Shown piece after piece: positions 45,911 through 53,467 of a stretch of DNA of 53,467 nt. Source of the DNA: Nocardia altamirensis NBRC 108246 (GTDB lineage: Bacteria; Actinomycetota; Actinomycetes; Mycobacteriales; Mycobacteriaceae). The notes beneath the pieces were generated by a model, which had not been told where the DNA came from, made no database searches, and saw nothing but the letters and a program-made list of their open reading frames with translations. The stretch lies in contig NZ_BDAY01000087.1 of the NCBI RefSeq assembly GCF_001612685.1, positions 1 to 53,467 on the forward strand. The letters are read 5' to 3'. The translations under genes and the position numbers were made by a program. Each line of letters begins with the position of its first letter. Positions within the stretch are counted from its first letter, which is position 1.

Positions 45911-46475
45911 GCCGCGCCCCCAACTGTGTCGAACTTGTTTTGACCCACTGTGGTTATCTGACTTCCTCGAGTGGTGGACATCCCTGGATCGAACTTCCCT
46001 GGCGCAACCAGCGTCCCCAGGTCGAAGCGTTCTGCACTGAACTGCTCGGTTTGGAAGTTGAACGGTAAGAATCAGCTACATAACAATATTGCGTCTATTT
46101 TGATCACGGCGCAAGCAAACGTTAAAAGTGTGTTGCCGGTGGGTACAACAGGGGATTCGGGGCCGATAATTGCTTTCTAGCGGTATCGAAATCCGATCAA
46201 ATGAATGTCGCCGACGGTTAAAGGGCGATATTTCCGCATGCTCGAATGCAATTCATCGCTAATTCTTCATGAGTGCTCGCTCAGTCGCGAGATGTCCGGC
46301 CGACGGTCTGCTTCTTCCGGCGGTTGCCGGGACGAGGTCCTGACGGACAGCTGAGCGGAACCGTCCTGTCGGCTACGACCGGCCGTCGTTACGCTGAACA
46401 CCGGGGGCCGACCGATGGGAATACCCGCCGGATCCGGACTGTTCCGCAACCGAGGACAACGACAGGGAGTCAGGC
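45911..46475. other. AT-richer gene-free stretch upstream of ribC
   Basis: These 565 bp have no supportable gene, and 46060-46280 is clearly richer in A and T than its surroundings (for example AGCTACATAACAATATTG). One short frame ends WIELPWRNQRPQVEAF and LGLEVER before a stop at 46068, which looks like a gene fragment. No complete FMN riboswitch is visible despite the downstream riboflavin genes. It may be a scar of gene loss or insertion. Confidence 0.6.
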
Positions 46476-47099
46476 ATGTTCACAGGCATCGTCGAGGAGC
46501 TCGGCGAGATCGTCGCCACCGAGCAGTTGGCCGACGCCGCTCGGCTGACGATCCGGGGCAAGCTGGTGACCTCCGATGCGGGCCACGGTGATTCGATCGC
46601 CGTGAACGGGGTGTGCCTGACCGTGGTCGAGGTGATCGGCGGCGACTCGTTCACCGTCGACGTCATGCAGGAGACGCTGAACCGCTCCAGCATCGGCAAA
46701 CTCGACGCCGGGGCCAAGGTCAACCTGGAACGCGCCGCCGCGCTGAACAGCAGGCTCGGCGGACACCTCGTGCAGGGCCACGTCGACGGCACCGGCACCG
46801 TGCTCTCCCGCACCCCCTCGGAAAACTGGGACGTGGTGCGCATCTCGCTGCCCGACTCGATCGCCCGCTACGTGGTACAGAAGGGCTCGATCACCGTCGA
46901 CGGCATCTCGCTCACCGTCTCCGGCCTCGGCGTCACCGACCAGCCCGCGGATTCGGACAGCACCGACTGGTTCGAGGTATCCCTCATCCCCACCACCCTT
47001 GCCCTGACAAATCTCGGCTTTGCCACCGTCGGCACCACGGTCAACCTGGAGGTGGACGTGATCGCCAAATACGTCGAACGCCTGCAGCAACGCGGGTGA
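46476..47099 (+). CDS. ribC: Riboflavin synthase alpha chain
   Basis: A 207-residue enzyme that dismutates two 6,7-dimethyl-8-ribityllumazine molecules to riboflavin. It shows the duplicated lumazine-binding domain: MFTGIVEELGEIV and VNGVCLTVVEV in the first half, GHLVQGHVDGTGTV and VDGISLTVSGL in the second. The gene is called ribC or ribE in different species. The ATG has AGGGAG 7-8 nt upstream. It is followed by ribBA and ribH. Confidence 0.95.
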   Translation: MFTGIVEELGEIVATEQLADAARLTIRGKLVTSDAGHGDSIAVNGVCLTVVEVIGGDSFTVDVMQETLNRSSIGKLDAGAKVNLERAAALNSRLGGHLVQGHVDGTGTVLSRTPSENWDVVRISLPDSIARYVVQKGSITVDGISLTVSGLGVTDQPADSDSTDWFEVSLIPTTLALTNLGFATVGTTVNLEVDVIAKYVERLQQRG

Positions 47100-47176
47100 C
47101 AGCGGCCGGTCGGGGAACGCCACTGCCCGACGCCGTAGTGTAAGGACGGACCCATTCGAGATGGAGCACAACAGAC

Positions 47177-48421
47177 GTGACCAGGTTCGACACCATCGAG
47201 CGCGCAGTCGCCGACATCGCCGCCGGTAAGGCGGTCGTCGTCGTCGACGACGAGGACCGTGAGAACGAGGGCGACCTCATCTTCGCGGCGGAGAAGGCCA
47301 CCCCCGAGTTGGTGGCCTTCATGATTCGCTACACCTCCGGTTATATCTGTGTGCCGCTGACCGGCGACGACTGCGATCGCCTCGGCCTGCCGCCTGCCTA
47401 CGCGATGAACCAGGACAAGCACGGCACCGCCTACACGGTGTCGGTCGACGCGCGCGAAGGCATCACGACCGGCATCTCGGGCGCCGACCGCGCCACCACC
47501 ATGCGACTACTCGCGGCCGCTGAGGCGAAGGCCGACGACTTCACTAGGCCCGGGCACGTGGTGCCGTTGCGCGCCAAGGACGGCGGCGTGCTGCGCAGGC
47601 CGGGCCATACGGAGGCCGCGGTCGACCTGTCTCGGATGGCCGGACTTCGGCCCGCAGGCGTGATCTGCGAGATCGTCAGTCAGAAGGACGAGGGCCACAT
47701 GGCCCGCACCGAGGAGCTGCGCGTCTTCGCCGACGAGCACAACCTCGCGTTGATCTCGATCGCCGACATGATCGCGTGGCGGCGCAAGCACGAAAAGCAT
47801 GTGGTGCGGGTCGCGGAGGCGCGGATCCCCACGGCGCACGGCGAATTCACGGCCGTCGGCTACCAGAGCATCTACGACGAGGTCGAGCATGTCGCGCTGG
47901 TGCGCGGCGATCTCGGCGACGGCGACGACGTGCTGGTCCGGGTGCATTCGGAGTGCCTCACCGGTGATGTGTTCGGCTCGCTGCGCTGCGACTGCGGACC
48001 GCAACTGGACGCCGCGCTGGAAATGGTGGCCATGGAAGGCCGTGGCGTGGTGCTCTACATGCGCGGTCACGAGGGGCGCGGCATCGGGCTGATGCACAAG
48101 CTGCAGGCCTACCAGCTGCAGGACTCCGGCCACGACACCGTCGACGCGAACCTGCAGCTCGGGCTGCCCGCCGACGCCCGCGATTACGGCACCGGCGCAC
48201 AGATCCTGGTGGACCTGGGGATTCGGTCGATGCGGCTGCTCACCAACAATCCGGCCAAGCGGGTGGGGCTGGACGGCTACGGGCTGCGGATCACCGAGCG
48301 GGTGCCGATGCCGTTGCGCGCCAACGCCGAAAACCTGCATTACCTGCGGACCAAGCGTGACCGGATGGGTCACGACCTGATCGGGCTCGACGACCTGGAT
48401 CTGGGCGAGACCGCCCGCTGA
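47177..48421 (+). CDS. ribBA: 3,4-dihydroxy-2-butanone-4-phosphate synthase / GTP cyclohydrolase II
   Basis: A 414-residue bifunctional protein. The N-terminal RibB half (1-205) has VVDDEDRENEGDLIFAAE and RPGHTEAAVDL. The C-terminal RibA half has the zinc cysteines of SECLTGDVFGSLRCDCGP and the EGRGIGL loop. It feeds both precursor branches of riboflavin synthesis. GTG start with GGAG about 12 nt upstream. Confidence 0.95.
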   Translation: MTRFDTIERAVADIAAGKAVVVVDDEDRENEGDLIFAAEKATPELVAFMIRYTSGYICVPLTGDDCDRLGLPPAYAMNQDKHGTAYTVSVDAREGITTGISGADRATTMRLLAAAEAKADDFTRPGHVVPLRAKDGGVLRRPGHTEAAVDLSRMAGLRPAGVICEIVSQKDEGHMARTEELRVFADEHNLALISIADMIAWRRKHEKHVVRVAEARIPTAHGEFTAVGYQSIYDEVEHVALVRGDLGDGDDVLVRVHSECLTGDVFGSLRCDCGPQLDAALEMVAMEGRGVVLYMRGHEGRGIGLMHKLQAYQLQDSGHDTVDANLQLGLPADARDYGTGAQILVDLGIRSMRLLTNNPAKRVGLDGYGLRITERVPMPLRANAENLHYLRTKRDRMGHDLIGLDDLDLGETAR

Positions 48422-48442
48422 CGCACGGAAAGGCACACATCG

Positions 48443-48922
48443 ATGAGCGGTACCGGCGTACCGACCTTCGCGCTCGCGGATGCCAAGGACCTCAAACTCG
48501 GCATCGTCGCGTCGCGCTGGCACACCACGATCTGCGACACGCTCGTGGCGAACGCCGAACAGGTGGCCAAGGATGCGGGCGTGCTGCATGTCACGGTGGT
48601 GCGGTGCGCCGGCGCGATGGAGCTGCCGGTGGTGGCGCAGGAGCTGGCCCGCTCGCATGACGCGGTGGTCGCGCTCGGCGTCGTGATCCGTGGTGGCACA
48701 CCGCATTTCGAGTACGTGTGTGATGCGGTGACTGCTGGGCTGACCCGGGTCTCGCTCGACGCGGGCACGCCGGTCGCGAACGGGGTGCTCACCACCAATA
48801 ACGAGGAGCAGGCGCTGGATCGGGCCGGGCTCCCCGGGTCCGCCGAGAACAAGGGCGAGCAGGCGTGCGCTGCGGCATTGGATGCCGCGCTCACTTTGCG
48901 TGCCCTGCGGCAGTCCGCGTAG
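48443..48922 (+). CDS. ribH: 6,7-dimethyl-8-ribityllumazine synthase
   Basis: A 159-residue enzyme that joins the pyrimidine and butanone intermediates to the lumazine. LGIVASRWHTTICD, RCAGAMELPVVAQELA, LGVVIRGGTPHFEYVCD (holding the catalytic His) and VANGVLTTNNEEQALDRAG are all typical. The ATG at 48443 has GGAAAGG about 9 nt upstream. The next gene starts 2 bp after the stop. Confidence 0.96.
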   Translation: MSGTGVPTFALADAKDLKLGIVASRWHTTICDTLVANAEQVAKDAGVLHVTVVRCAGAMELPVVAQELARSHDAVVALGVVIRGGTPHFEYVCDAVTAGLTRVSLDAGTPVANGVLTTNNEEQALDRAGLPGSAENKGEQACAAALDAALTLRALRQSA

Positions 48923-48924
48923 CG

Positions 48925-49434
48925 ATGCCGGTCAGCCGCATCTTCCGCCGCAGTGCGGAACCCGCCGTCGGTGAAACACCCGAGTGGGACCTCGAGGTTC
49001 GCCCACGGCACGCGGTCCGCACCGCGCGCATCGTCGCCGTCCTGATCGCCGCAGCCTTCCTCGCCGGCGGCATCTGGTTGCGCACCGGATCCACCGGTGT
49101 GAATTTCCGTGTCGCCGACCAGATCGCGATGGTGGTCATCGGCCTGCTCATCGCAGGCGCCGTCCTGATGCTGACCCGGCCACGGGTCCGCGTCGGCCCC
49201 GCCGGTGTCTCGGTCCGAAACGTCCTCGGCGACAGCGACTTCCCCTGGAACACCGTTGTCGGCGTCACCTTCCCCGACCGCAAATCATGGGCCCGCCTAG
49301 AACTCGTCAACGACGACTACGTGCCGCTCCTCGCGATCCGTTCCAACGACAAGGCATACGCCGCCGAATCAATGGACAAACTCCGCGCACTCGGCGCGAA
49401 GTACACCGCAGCCCAGCACCCCGAGGCCAAGTAG
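48925..49434 (+). CDS. PH-domain membrane protein downstream of ribH
   Basis: A 169-residue protein with two transmembrane helices (IVAVLIAAAFLAGGIWL; IAMVVIGLLIAGAVLML) and then a bacterial PH-like domain (VRVGPAGVSVRNVLG, FPWNTVVGVTFPDRKSW, LLAIRSNDKAYA). A similar protein follows ribH in mycobacteria; its role is unknown. The ATG starts 2 bp after the ribH stop, so the genes are probably co-transcribed. Its last codons (AQHPEAK) and TAG stop are the first copy of the minisatellite that follows. Confidence 0.85.
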   Translation: MPVSRIFRRSAEPAVGETPEWDLEVRPRHAVRTARIVAVLIAAAFLAGGIWLRTGSTGVNFRVADQIAMVVIGLLIAGAVLMLTRPRVRVGPAGVSVRNVLGDSDFPWNTVVGVTFPDRKSWARLELVNDDYVPLLAIRSNDKAYAAESMDKLRALGAKYTAAQHPEAK

Positions 49435-50240
49435 GCCAGTCGCTCAGCGCCTTGTCGCCGGGTAGCCCTGGCCACTCAGCACCTCGACCCCAGGTAGCCC
49501 CGGCCGCCAGCACTTCGACGCCAAAAAGGCTGCCGCTCAGCGCCTTGTCGTCGGGTAGCCCTGGCTGCTCAGCGCCTTGTTGCTGGGTAGCCCTGGCTGC
49601 TCAACGCCTTGTGGTCGGGTAGCCCCGGCCGCCCAGCGCTTTGACGCCAAATAGGCCGCCGACCAGCGCCTTGACGCGAGTAGCCCTGGCCGCTCAGCAT
49701 CTTGACGCCGGGTAGGCCCGGCTGCCCAGCACCTCGACCCCCGGCCGCCAGCACCTCGACGCCAAAAAGACTGCCGCTCAGCGCCTTGACGTCGGGTAGC
49801 CCTGGCCGCCCGGCGCCTCAACCCCAAGGAGCCCGCCGCCCGGCGCCTTGTCGCTGGCCGCCCAGCGCCTCGACCCCAGGTAGCCCGGGCCGCCCAGCGC
49901 CTTGACGCCAGGTAGCCCGCAGCCCAGCGCCTTGTCGTCGGGTAGCCCTGGCCGCTCAGCGTCTTGACGCCAAATAGGCTGCCGCTCAGCGCCTTGACGT
50001 CGGGTAGCCCCGGCCGCTCAGCATCTTGTCGTCGGGTAGCCCTGGCCGCCCAGCATCTTGACGCCGGGTAGCCGTGCCCGCCCAGCATCTTGTCGGCGGG
50101 TAGTCCTGGCCGCTCAGCGCCTTGATGTCGGGTAGGCCCGGCCGCCCAGCGCTTTGACGCCAAATAGGCCGCCGCCCAGCGCCTTGACCCCAAGTAGCTC
50201 CGGCCGTCCAGCACCCTGACGCCCAAGTAGGCCGGCGTCC
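49412..50240. repeat. Large minisatellite seeded by the 3' end of the PH-domain gene
   Basis: About 25 degenerate copies in 830 bp, mostly 29-33 bp long, with consensus near CCCAGCGCCTTGACGCC followed by GGGTAGCCCTGGCCG. The first copy, CCCAGCACCCCGAGGCCAAG plus TAGGCC, is the coding end and stop of the preceding gene. On the minus strand the array stays open as 11-residue repeats (RATRRQDAERP), but these look like a by-product. The remaining 50241-50623 has one hairpin element (50424-50480) and no gene. Confidence 0.9.
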
Positions 50241-50423
50241 AATAGTCACTCCGCCCATGCGAGTTGGGTTCGGGCCAGCGGACGACTACCGGTGGGCCGG
50301 ATTTTGGCGGCGAATCGGCAGTTCTGTTGGGCGCGCGGCTTGTTCGCAGCGGTGTCCGCCCATGTGGTGATCCAGCTTGACCTCGGACCTCGCTGCTGTC
50401 CCGCTCGCTGAGATGTGCTCGCG

Positions 50424-50480
50424 CGAGTGGTACATGGTGGAGGCGACACGCCGTAAAACGCCTCAGCCATGTGCCACTCG
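50424..50480. repeat. Dispersed hairpin element, copy 2
   Basis: A 57-bp element with outer arms CGAGTGGTACATGG (50424-50437) and CCATGTGCCACTCG (50467-50480), one mismatch in 14, and inner arms GAGGCG (50440-50445) and CGCCTC (50459-50464). It shares the ACACGCCGT loop core with copy 3. Confidence 0.85.
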
Positions 50481-50623
50481 TGGGGTGTCGTCGGCGAATT
50501 GGCCTTGGTTATACCGATTCTGGACCTGGACACGGCCTTCTCGGATGCCATCGGCTCGGTTAACCGCTGGTTGCTGAGCGCATTGGCGGGCGTACAAGGG
50601 AGCCTTCGGCTTTGGGGTGGTGG

Positions 50624-51229
50624 TTAGGTGGTTTGACGGGGAGGGGGCGCGGGGAGGGCTGCGTCTAGTAGGGCTGCTGCTGCTGCTTTTGCGTGCTGCG
50701 CGCAGGTGGGGTCGTTGAGGACCATCGAGCGACTGGCTGTGCCGTCGGCGAGGACGGCGAGTTGTTCGCCGAGGACTTCGGGTTGGGTGGCGCCGAGTGT
50801 GCGCACCAGTTCGACCAGACGGTCGACGAAACGCTGTTTCTGTGCGGCCGCGTACTGGTGGACGGGGCTGTGCGGGTCGGGGTATTCGGCGGCCGCGTCG
50901 ACGAAGGGGCAGCCGCGGATCGGGCCGTCGCCGTCGGGGATCGTGAACAGGGCGAGCAGGCGGTCGCGGACGGGCAGATCCGCTCGATCGAGCAGGCCTT
51001 CCACGGTCTGTCCCGACTCGAGCAGGTGCCGGAGGTAGTCGACGACGAGCTCGTCCTTGCTCGAAAAGTGCGCGTACAAGGTGCGTTTGGACACCGGCGC
51101 GGCGGCGGCCACCTGTTCCATGCCCGTCGCGGTGATCCCCTGCGACTCGAACAGTGCGGTGGCCGCGGCGATGATGCGCTCACGACCGCCACGGCCGCGG
51201 CGACGCTGGATCGTCTTCACCTCGCTCAC
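50624..51229 (-). CDS. TetR-family transcriptional regulator
   Basis: A 201-residue regulator with the N-terminal helix-turn-helix (RIIAAATALFESQGITATGM, then VAAAAPVSKRTLYAHFSSKDEL) and a C-terminal domain with TDxGPIRGCPF-like sequence (GDGPIRGCPFVDAAAEYPD). GTG 51229 follows TTAGAG. It is divergent from a nitroreductase gene 99 bp away; repeated GTGTACxTAA half-sites lie between them, so it probably represses that gene and itself. Confidence 0.87.
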   Translation of the reverse strand: MSEVKTIQRRRGRGGRERIIAAATALFESQGITATGMEQVAAAAPVSKRTLYAHFSSKDELVVDYLRHLLESGQTVEGLLDRADLPVRDRLLALFTIPDGDGPIRGCPFVDAAAEYPDPHSPVHQYAAAQKQRFVDRLVELVRTLGATQPEVLGEQLAVLADGTASRSMVLNDPTCAQHAKAAAAALLDAALPAPPPRQTT

Positions 51230-51248
51230 CTCTAAAGCATACGGGACC

Positions 51249-51312
51249 GTGTACTTAACGGGTGGCTCGGTGCTAGCCTGCGGACGTTATGTAAACGATC
51301 ATGTGTACATAA
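51249..51312. promoter_or_regulatory. Operator-like repeats between tetR and nitroreductase
   Basis: TTATGTAAAC (51287-51296) and GTGTACATAA (51303-51312) are inverted repeats matching at 9 of 10 positions around GATCAT. A third half-site, GTGTACTTAA, lies at 51249-51258 near the tetR start. The main palindrome ends 16 bp before the nitroreductase TTG. Confidence 0.7.
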
Positions 51313-51328
51313 GGATCAGGAGAGAGCC

Positions 51329-52036
51329 TTGACCGGATATCACGCCCGCAGCATCGCGACGCAGGATTCCTTGCCCGACTACGCCGAGCGGTTGATCCGT
51401 AATCGGCGAGCCGTGCGCGCCTTCCATCCCGATCCGGTCCCGGACGACACGATGCAGGCGATCTTCTCCCTGGCAGCCGCGGCTCCGTCGAACTCGAACA
51501 CACAGCCGTGGACCGTCGAAGTGGTCAGTGGGGCGGCACGCGATCGACTGAGCGAGGCATTGGTGGCCGCCGACGCACGCAAACACCTTTCGGTCGACTT
51601 CCCCTACGCGGACGAGCTCTACAGCGAGGTTCATCAGCAGCGACGCAAAGACTTCGGCGAGAAGATGTACACAGCGCTCGGCATCGCTCGCGAAGACCGC
51701 GCGGCGCGCGACGCCCACAACGCGGAAAGTCTGCGGTTCTACGGTGCTCCCCACGTCGCACTGGTGTGCGCGCCCGCCAACGCGGACCCACGGATGGCCG
51801 CGGACGTGGGCATGTACGGGCAAACGCTGCTCCTGGCGATGACCGCCTATGGCGTGGCCAGCTGCCCGCAGGGTCTGATCGGCTTCTACGGCAACACGAT
51901 CCGCGAAACGTTGCAGATCCGGACCGGCAAGGTGCTTTTCGGCGTCTCCTTCGGGTACGCCCTCGACTGCGCCCCCGTCAACCACATCAGGATCGCCAGG
52001 GCGGATCTCGCCGAGACGACGAGATTCCACGTGTAG
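51329..52036 (+). CDS. Nitroreductase-family protein
   Basis: A 235-residue FMN enzyme. ERLIRNRRAVRAFHPDPVPD gives the FMN phosphate-binding Arg cluster, AAAAPSNSNTQPWTVEVV the second contact, and YGVASCPQGLIGFY the third. Such enzymes reduce nitro compounds, quinones or enones with NAD(P)H. The start is TTG at 51329, with CAGGAGAGAG 4-6 nt upstream; no ATG or GTG fits. It is divergent from a TetR gene with shared operator-like repeats. The C-terminus is normal. Confidence 0.88.
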   Translation: MTGYHARSIATQDSLPDYAERLIRNRRAVRAFHPDPVPDDTMQAIFSLAAAAPSNSNTQPWTVEVVSGAARDRLSEALVAADARKHLSVDFPYADELYSEVHQQRRKDFGEKMYTALGIAREDRAARDAHNAESLRFYGAPHVALVCAPANADPRMAADVGMYGQTLLLAMTAYGVASCPQGLIGFYGNTIRETLQIRTGKVLFGVSFGYALDCAPVNHIRIARADLAETTRFHV

Positions 52037-52161
52037 CGCAGTAGCTTCAGACCGCAGCAGGGGAGAGCTTGCGGATTACCTTGGTGCTGAACAGGATTCG
52101 GTGCGTGCTGGCGGTTCGGTGGGCACTCCCCGAACGTGCGGCGACCGGTAAGGTACCCAGA

Positions 52162-53034
52162 GTGGCGAAGATTGCGTTTCTCGGTGTGGGTCGGATGGGT
52201 TCGGGGATGGCGGCACGGATGCTGGCCGCTGGGCACGAGGTGACCGTGTTCAACCGGTCGCCGGAGAAAGCAGCGGAGCTGGCGGCCGCAGGCGCTGTGC
52301 TCGCGGCGACACCACGCGCGGCCGCAGAGCGAGCGGACGCGATCTTCGCGATGGTGGCCGACGACGCGGCCTCGCGAGCGGTATGGCTCGGCGAGGACGG
52401 TGCGCTGGCGGCCGAGAGCGCAGCAGACGCCTTCGCGATCGAATGCTCGACCCTGTCCCGGCCGTGGATGCTCGAGTTGGCGAAAAGTGCTGATGCGCGA
52501 GGATTTCGATTCATCGACGCACCGGTAACGGGACTTCCGGATGCCGCCGCGGCAGGCCGGCTGACCCTGTTCGTCGGTGCTGACCGGAATCATCTCGATG
52601 CGGCACGCGAACTCCTGCGACCGCTGTGCACCAACATCGTTCACTTCGGCGAGGTCGGCGCGGGCACCGCGTACAAGCTGCTGCAAAACCTGCTCGGCTC
52701 GATCCAGATCGCCGCCACCGCGGAGGCCTTGCGCACGGCCGAGCTTGCCGGACTGGACTTGCCAACCGTCGTCGAAACCCTCTCCGGCGGTGGCGTGGCC
52801 AGCCCGACGCTCGTCTACGCCAGCCAACTGATGCTGAACGGGGTCCACGATCGCGACATCGCCTTCACCGGCACACTGCGTCTGAAGGACACCCGAATCG
52901 GCGTCGAGCAAGCCGACGCGCTGAACGCGCCCGCCGCGATGGGCCACGCCGCATTCACCATCTTCGAGCGGCTCATCGATGCCGGTCACGGCGACCTCAA
53001 CGAAACCAAGCTCATCGACCTCCTGCGCGAATGA
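52162..53034 (+). CDS. Beta-hydroxyacid dehydrogenase-like protein
   Basis: A 290-residue member of the 3-hydroxyisobutyrate / 6-phosphogluconate dehydrogenase superfamily. IAFLGVGRMGSGMAARMLAA is the Rossmann NAD(P) site, FIDAPVTGLPDAAAAGRLTL the substrate loop (usually DAPVSGG), and GAGTAYKLLQNLL carries the catalytic Lys and Asn. The substrate is unknown. GTG 52162 (VAKIAFLG) gives a normal N-terminus; longer frames add a basic tail. It stands alone after the nitroreductase gene. Confidence 0.87.
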   Translation: MAKIAFLGVGRMGSGMAARMLAAGHEVTVFNRSPEKAAELAAAGAVLAATPRAAAERADAIFAMVADDAASRAVWLGEDGALAAESAADAFAIECSTLSRPWMLELAKSADARGFRFIDAPVTGLPDAAAAGRLTLFVGADRNHLDAARELLRPLCTNIVHFGEVGAGTAYKLLQNLLGSIQIAATAEALRTAELAGLDLPTVVETLSGGGVASPTLVYASQLMLNGVHDRDIAFTGTLRLKDTRIGVEQADALNAPAAMGHAAFTIFERLIDAGHGDLNETKLIDLLRE

Positions 53035-53277
53035 CGTTGCCGCCCCGTAACACCTAGGTCCTGCGCCGAGTTCCCTCCCCGCGCTTCCAAGGCTGGATCG
53101 CCCAGGGAAGCGTTGTCATCGTCGCCGGTACTCACCCCCGGTGATCAGCTCCTCCGCCGCCGTGCCAGGCGACGATCGAGCCCTCGGAAGCGCCGGGTGG
53201 AACTTCGGCACATCCCCTAGCGGGTGTCGCCGAGATCCGCTCAACCGCAGCGCCCCACTTCCTGTGCCGCACTCTCA

Positions 53278-53333
53278 CGAGTGGGACATGGTGGAGGCGA
53301 CACGCCGTGAGCGCCTCCGTCATGTACCACTCG
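53278..53333. repeat. Dispersed hairpin element, copy 3
   Basis: A 56-bp element with outer arms CGAGTGGGACATG (53278-53290) and CATGTACCACTCG (53321-53333), one mismatch, and inner arms GGAGGCG and CGCCTCC (53293-53299, 53312-53318). The GACACGCCGT core is identical to copy 2. Confidence 0.85.
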
Positions 53334-53387
53334 CGGAGGTTTCCCGTCGCGAATGGTCCATGGCCGAGCCAACTCTGGGCCCGATCA

Positions 53388-53467
53388 CCATCGACGGGAA
53401 GAGAGTGGCAGTTGACCCCCATCGGCGGCAGTCACATGGTTGCGGTGCTCGATCGACGGGAGAGAAA
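53388..53467. repeat. Edge repeat family in inverse orientation
   Basis: ATCGACGGGA occurs at about 53390 and 53452, with a related CATCGGCGGCAGTCACATGG between them. Read on the minus strand these match the units at 114-197 (CAACCATTTCACTCCCGTCG). The last copy runs off the window. Confidence 0.7.

Larger units (their letters stand above)
53035..53467. other. Gene-free right end of the window
   Basis: No gene is supported in these 433 bp. They hold the third hairpin element (53278-53333) and the inverted edge repeats (53388-53467). ORFs crossing here encode no recognisable domain. Confidence 0.7.

Noticed and set aside
45971..46180. 69-codon ORF in the AT-richer gap before ribC
   Set aside because: Its codon use differs from all neighbours, there is no ribosome site, and another frame shows the more protein-like fragment.
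46190..46475. FMN riboswitch upstream of ribC
   Set aside because: CCGACGGTTAAAG near 46211 resembles one conserved box, but the other boxes and the closing stem are not found.
49537..50226. 229-codon minus-strand ORF in the minisatellite
   Set aside because: It consists entirely of 11-residue repeats created by 33-bp DNA units, with no ribosome site or domain. It is better explained as a by-product of the array.
50377..50577. Small ORFs reading through hairpin copies 2 and 3
   Set aside because: They exist on both strands because the element is palindromic, and nothing else supports coding.

Overview
The window is high-GC DNA from a mycolic-acid actinomycete (Mycobacteriales), most likely Nocardia or a close relative. 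Three things point there: the housekeeping order pyrR-pyrB-pyrC-membrane protein-carA-carB-pyrF-mihF-gmk-rpoZ-coaBC-metK-priA, then def-fmt-rsmB, rpe and ribC-ribBA-ribH; the mycobacterial-type integration host factor; and an anti-sigma/SigF pair. GTG starts are frequent and genes are often coupled by 1-4 nt overlaps. The assignment comes from gene content and order; no database was consulted.

Layout. 1-1456: repeats and an ion permease. 1492-7230: one giant gene encoding TIR, metallophosphoesterase-like, NACHT, pentapeptide and about 15 WD40 repeats, the most striking gene here. 7378-16449: accessory genes (GXWXG protein, FAD monooxygenase, serpin, quinone oxidoreductase with a divergent TetR, HIT protein, HD hydrolase, an unknown protein, SnoaL-like protein, AlkB-like dioxygenase). 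16685-25471: pyrimidine operon behind a PyrR-type leader hairpin that covers the ribosome binding site, closed by a strong hairpin. 26076-33254: mihF to priA. 33339-36196: accessory secreted and regulatory genes (SSI-like lipoprotein, SMI1-like protein, PadR, secreted lipase). 36412-40341: def-fmt-rsmB. 40562-45910: serine hydrolase, HD protein, YjbR protein, sigF-rsbW, rpe, an unknown protein. 46476-49434: riboflavin genes. 49412-50240: a large minisatellite. 50624-53034: TetR, nitroreductase and a beta-hydroxyacid dehydrogenase-like protein.

How the genes work together. The core supplies UMP (pyr and car genes), GMP phosphorylation, the RNA polymerase omega subunit, CoA and S-adenosylmethionine synthesis, replication restart, N-formylmethionine handling, rRNA methylation and riboflavin. 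Between these conserved blocks sit small accessory cassettes, usually an enzyme with a divergent regulator.

A recurring feature is local duplication of gene edges. The 3' ends of the FAD monooxygenase gene, metK and the PH-domain gene are copied downstream (one large array, one smaller array, one single copy). The 5' end of coaBC is duplicated upstream and forms a 21-codon upstream ORF that overlaps the coaBC start. A 56-57 bp hairpin element occurs three times, and a separate repeat family occurs at both window edges. PriA and RsmB carry long low-complexity segments of about 315 and 255 residues. I saw no tRNA, rRNA, IS element or cas gene.
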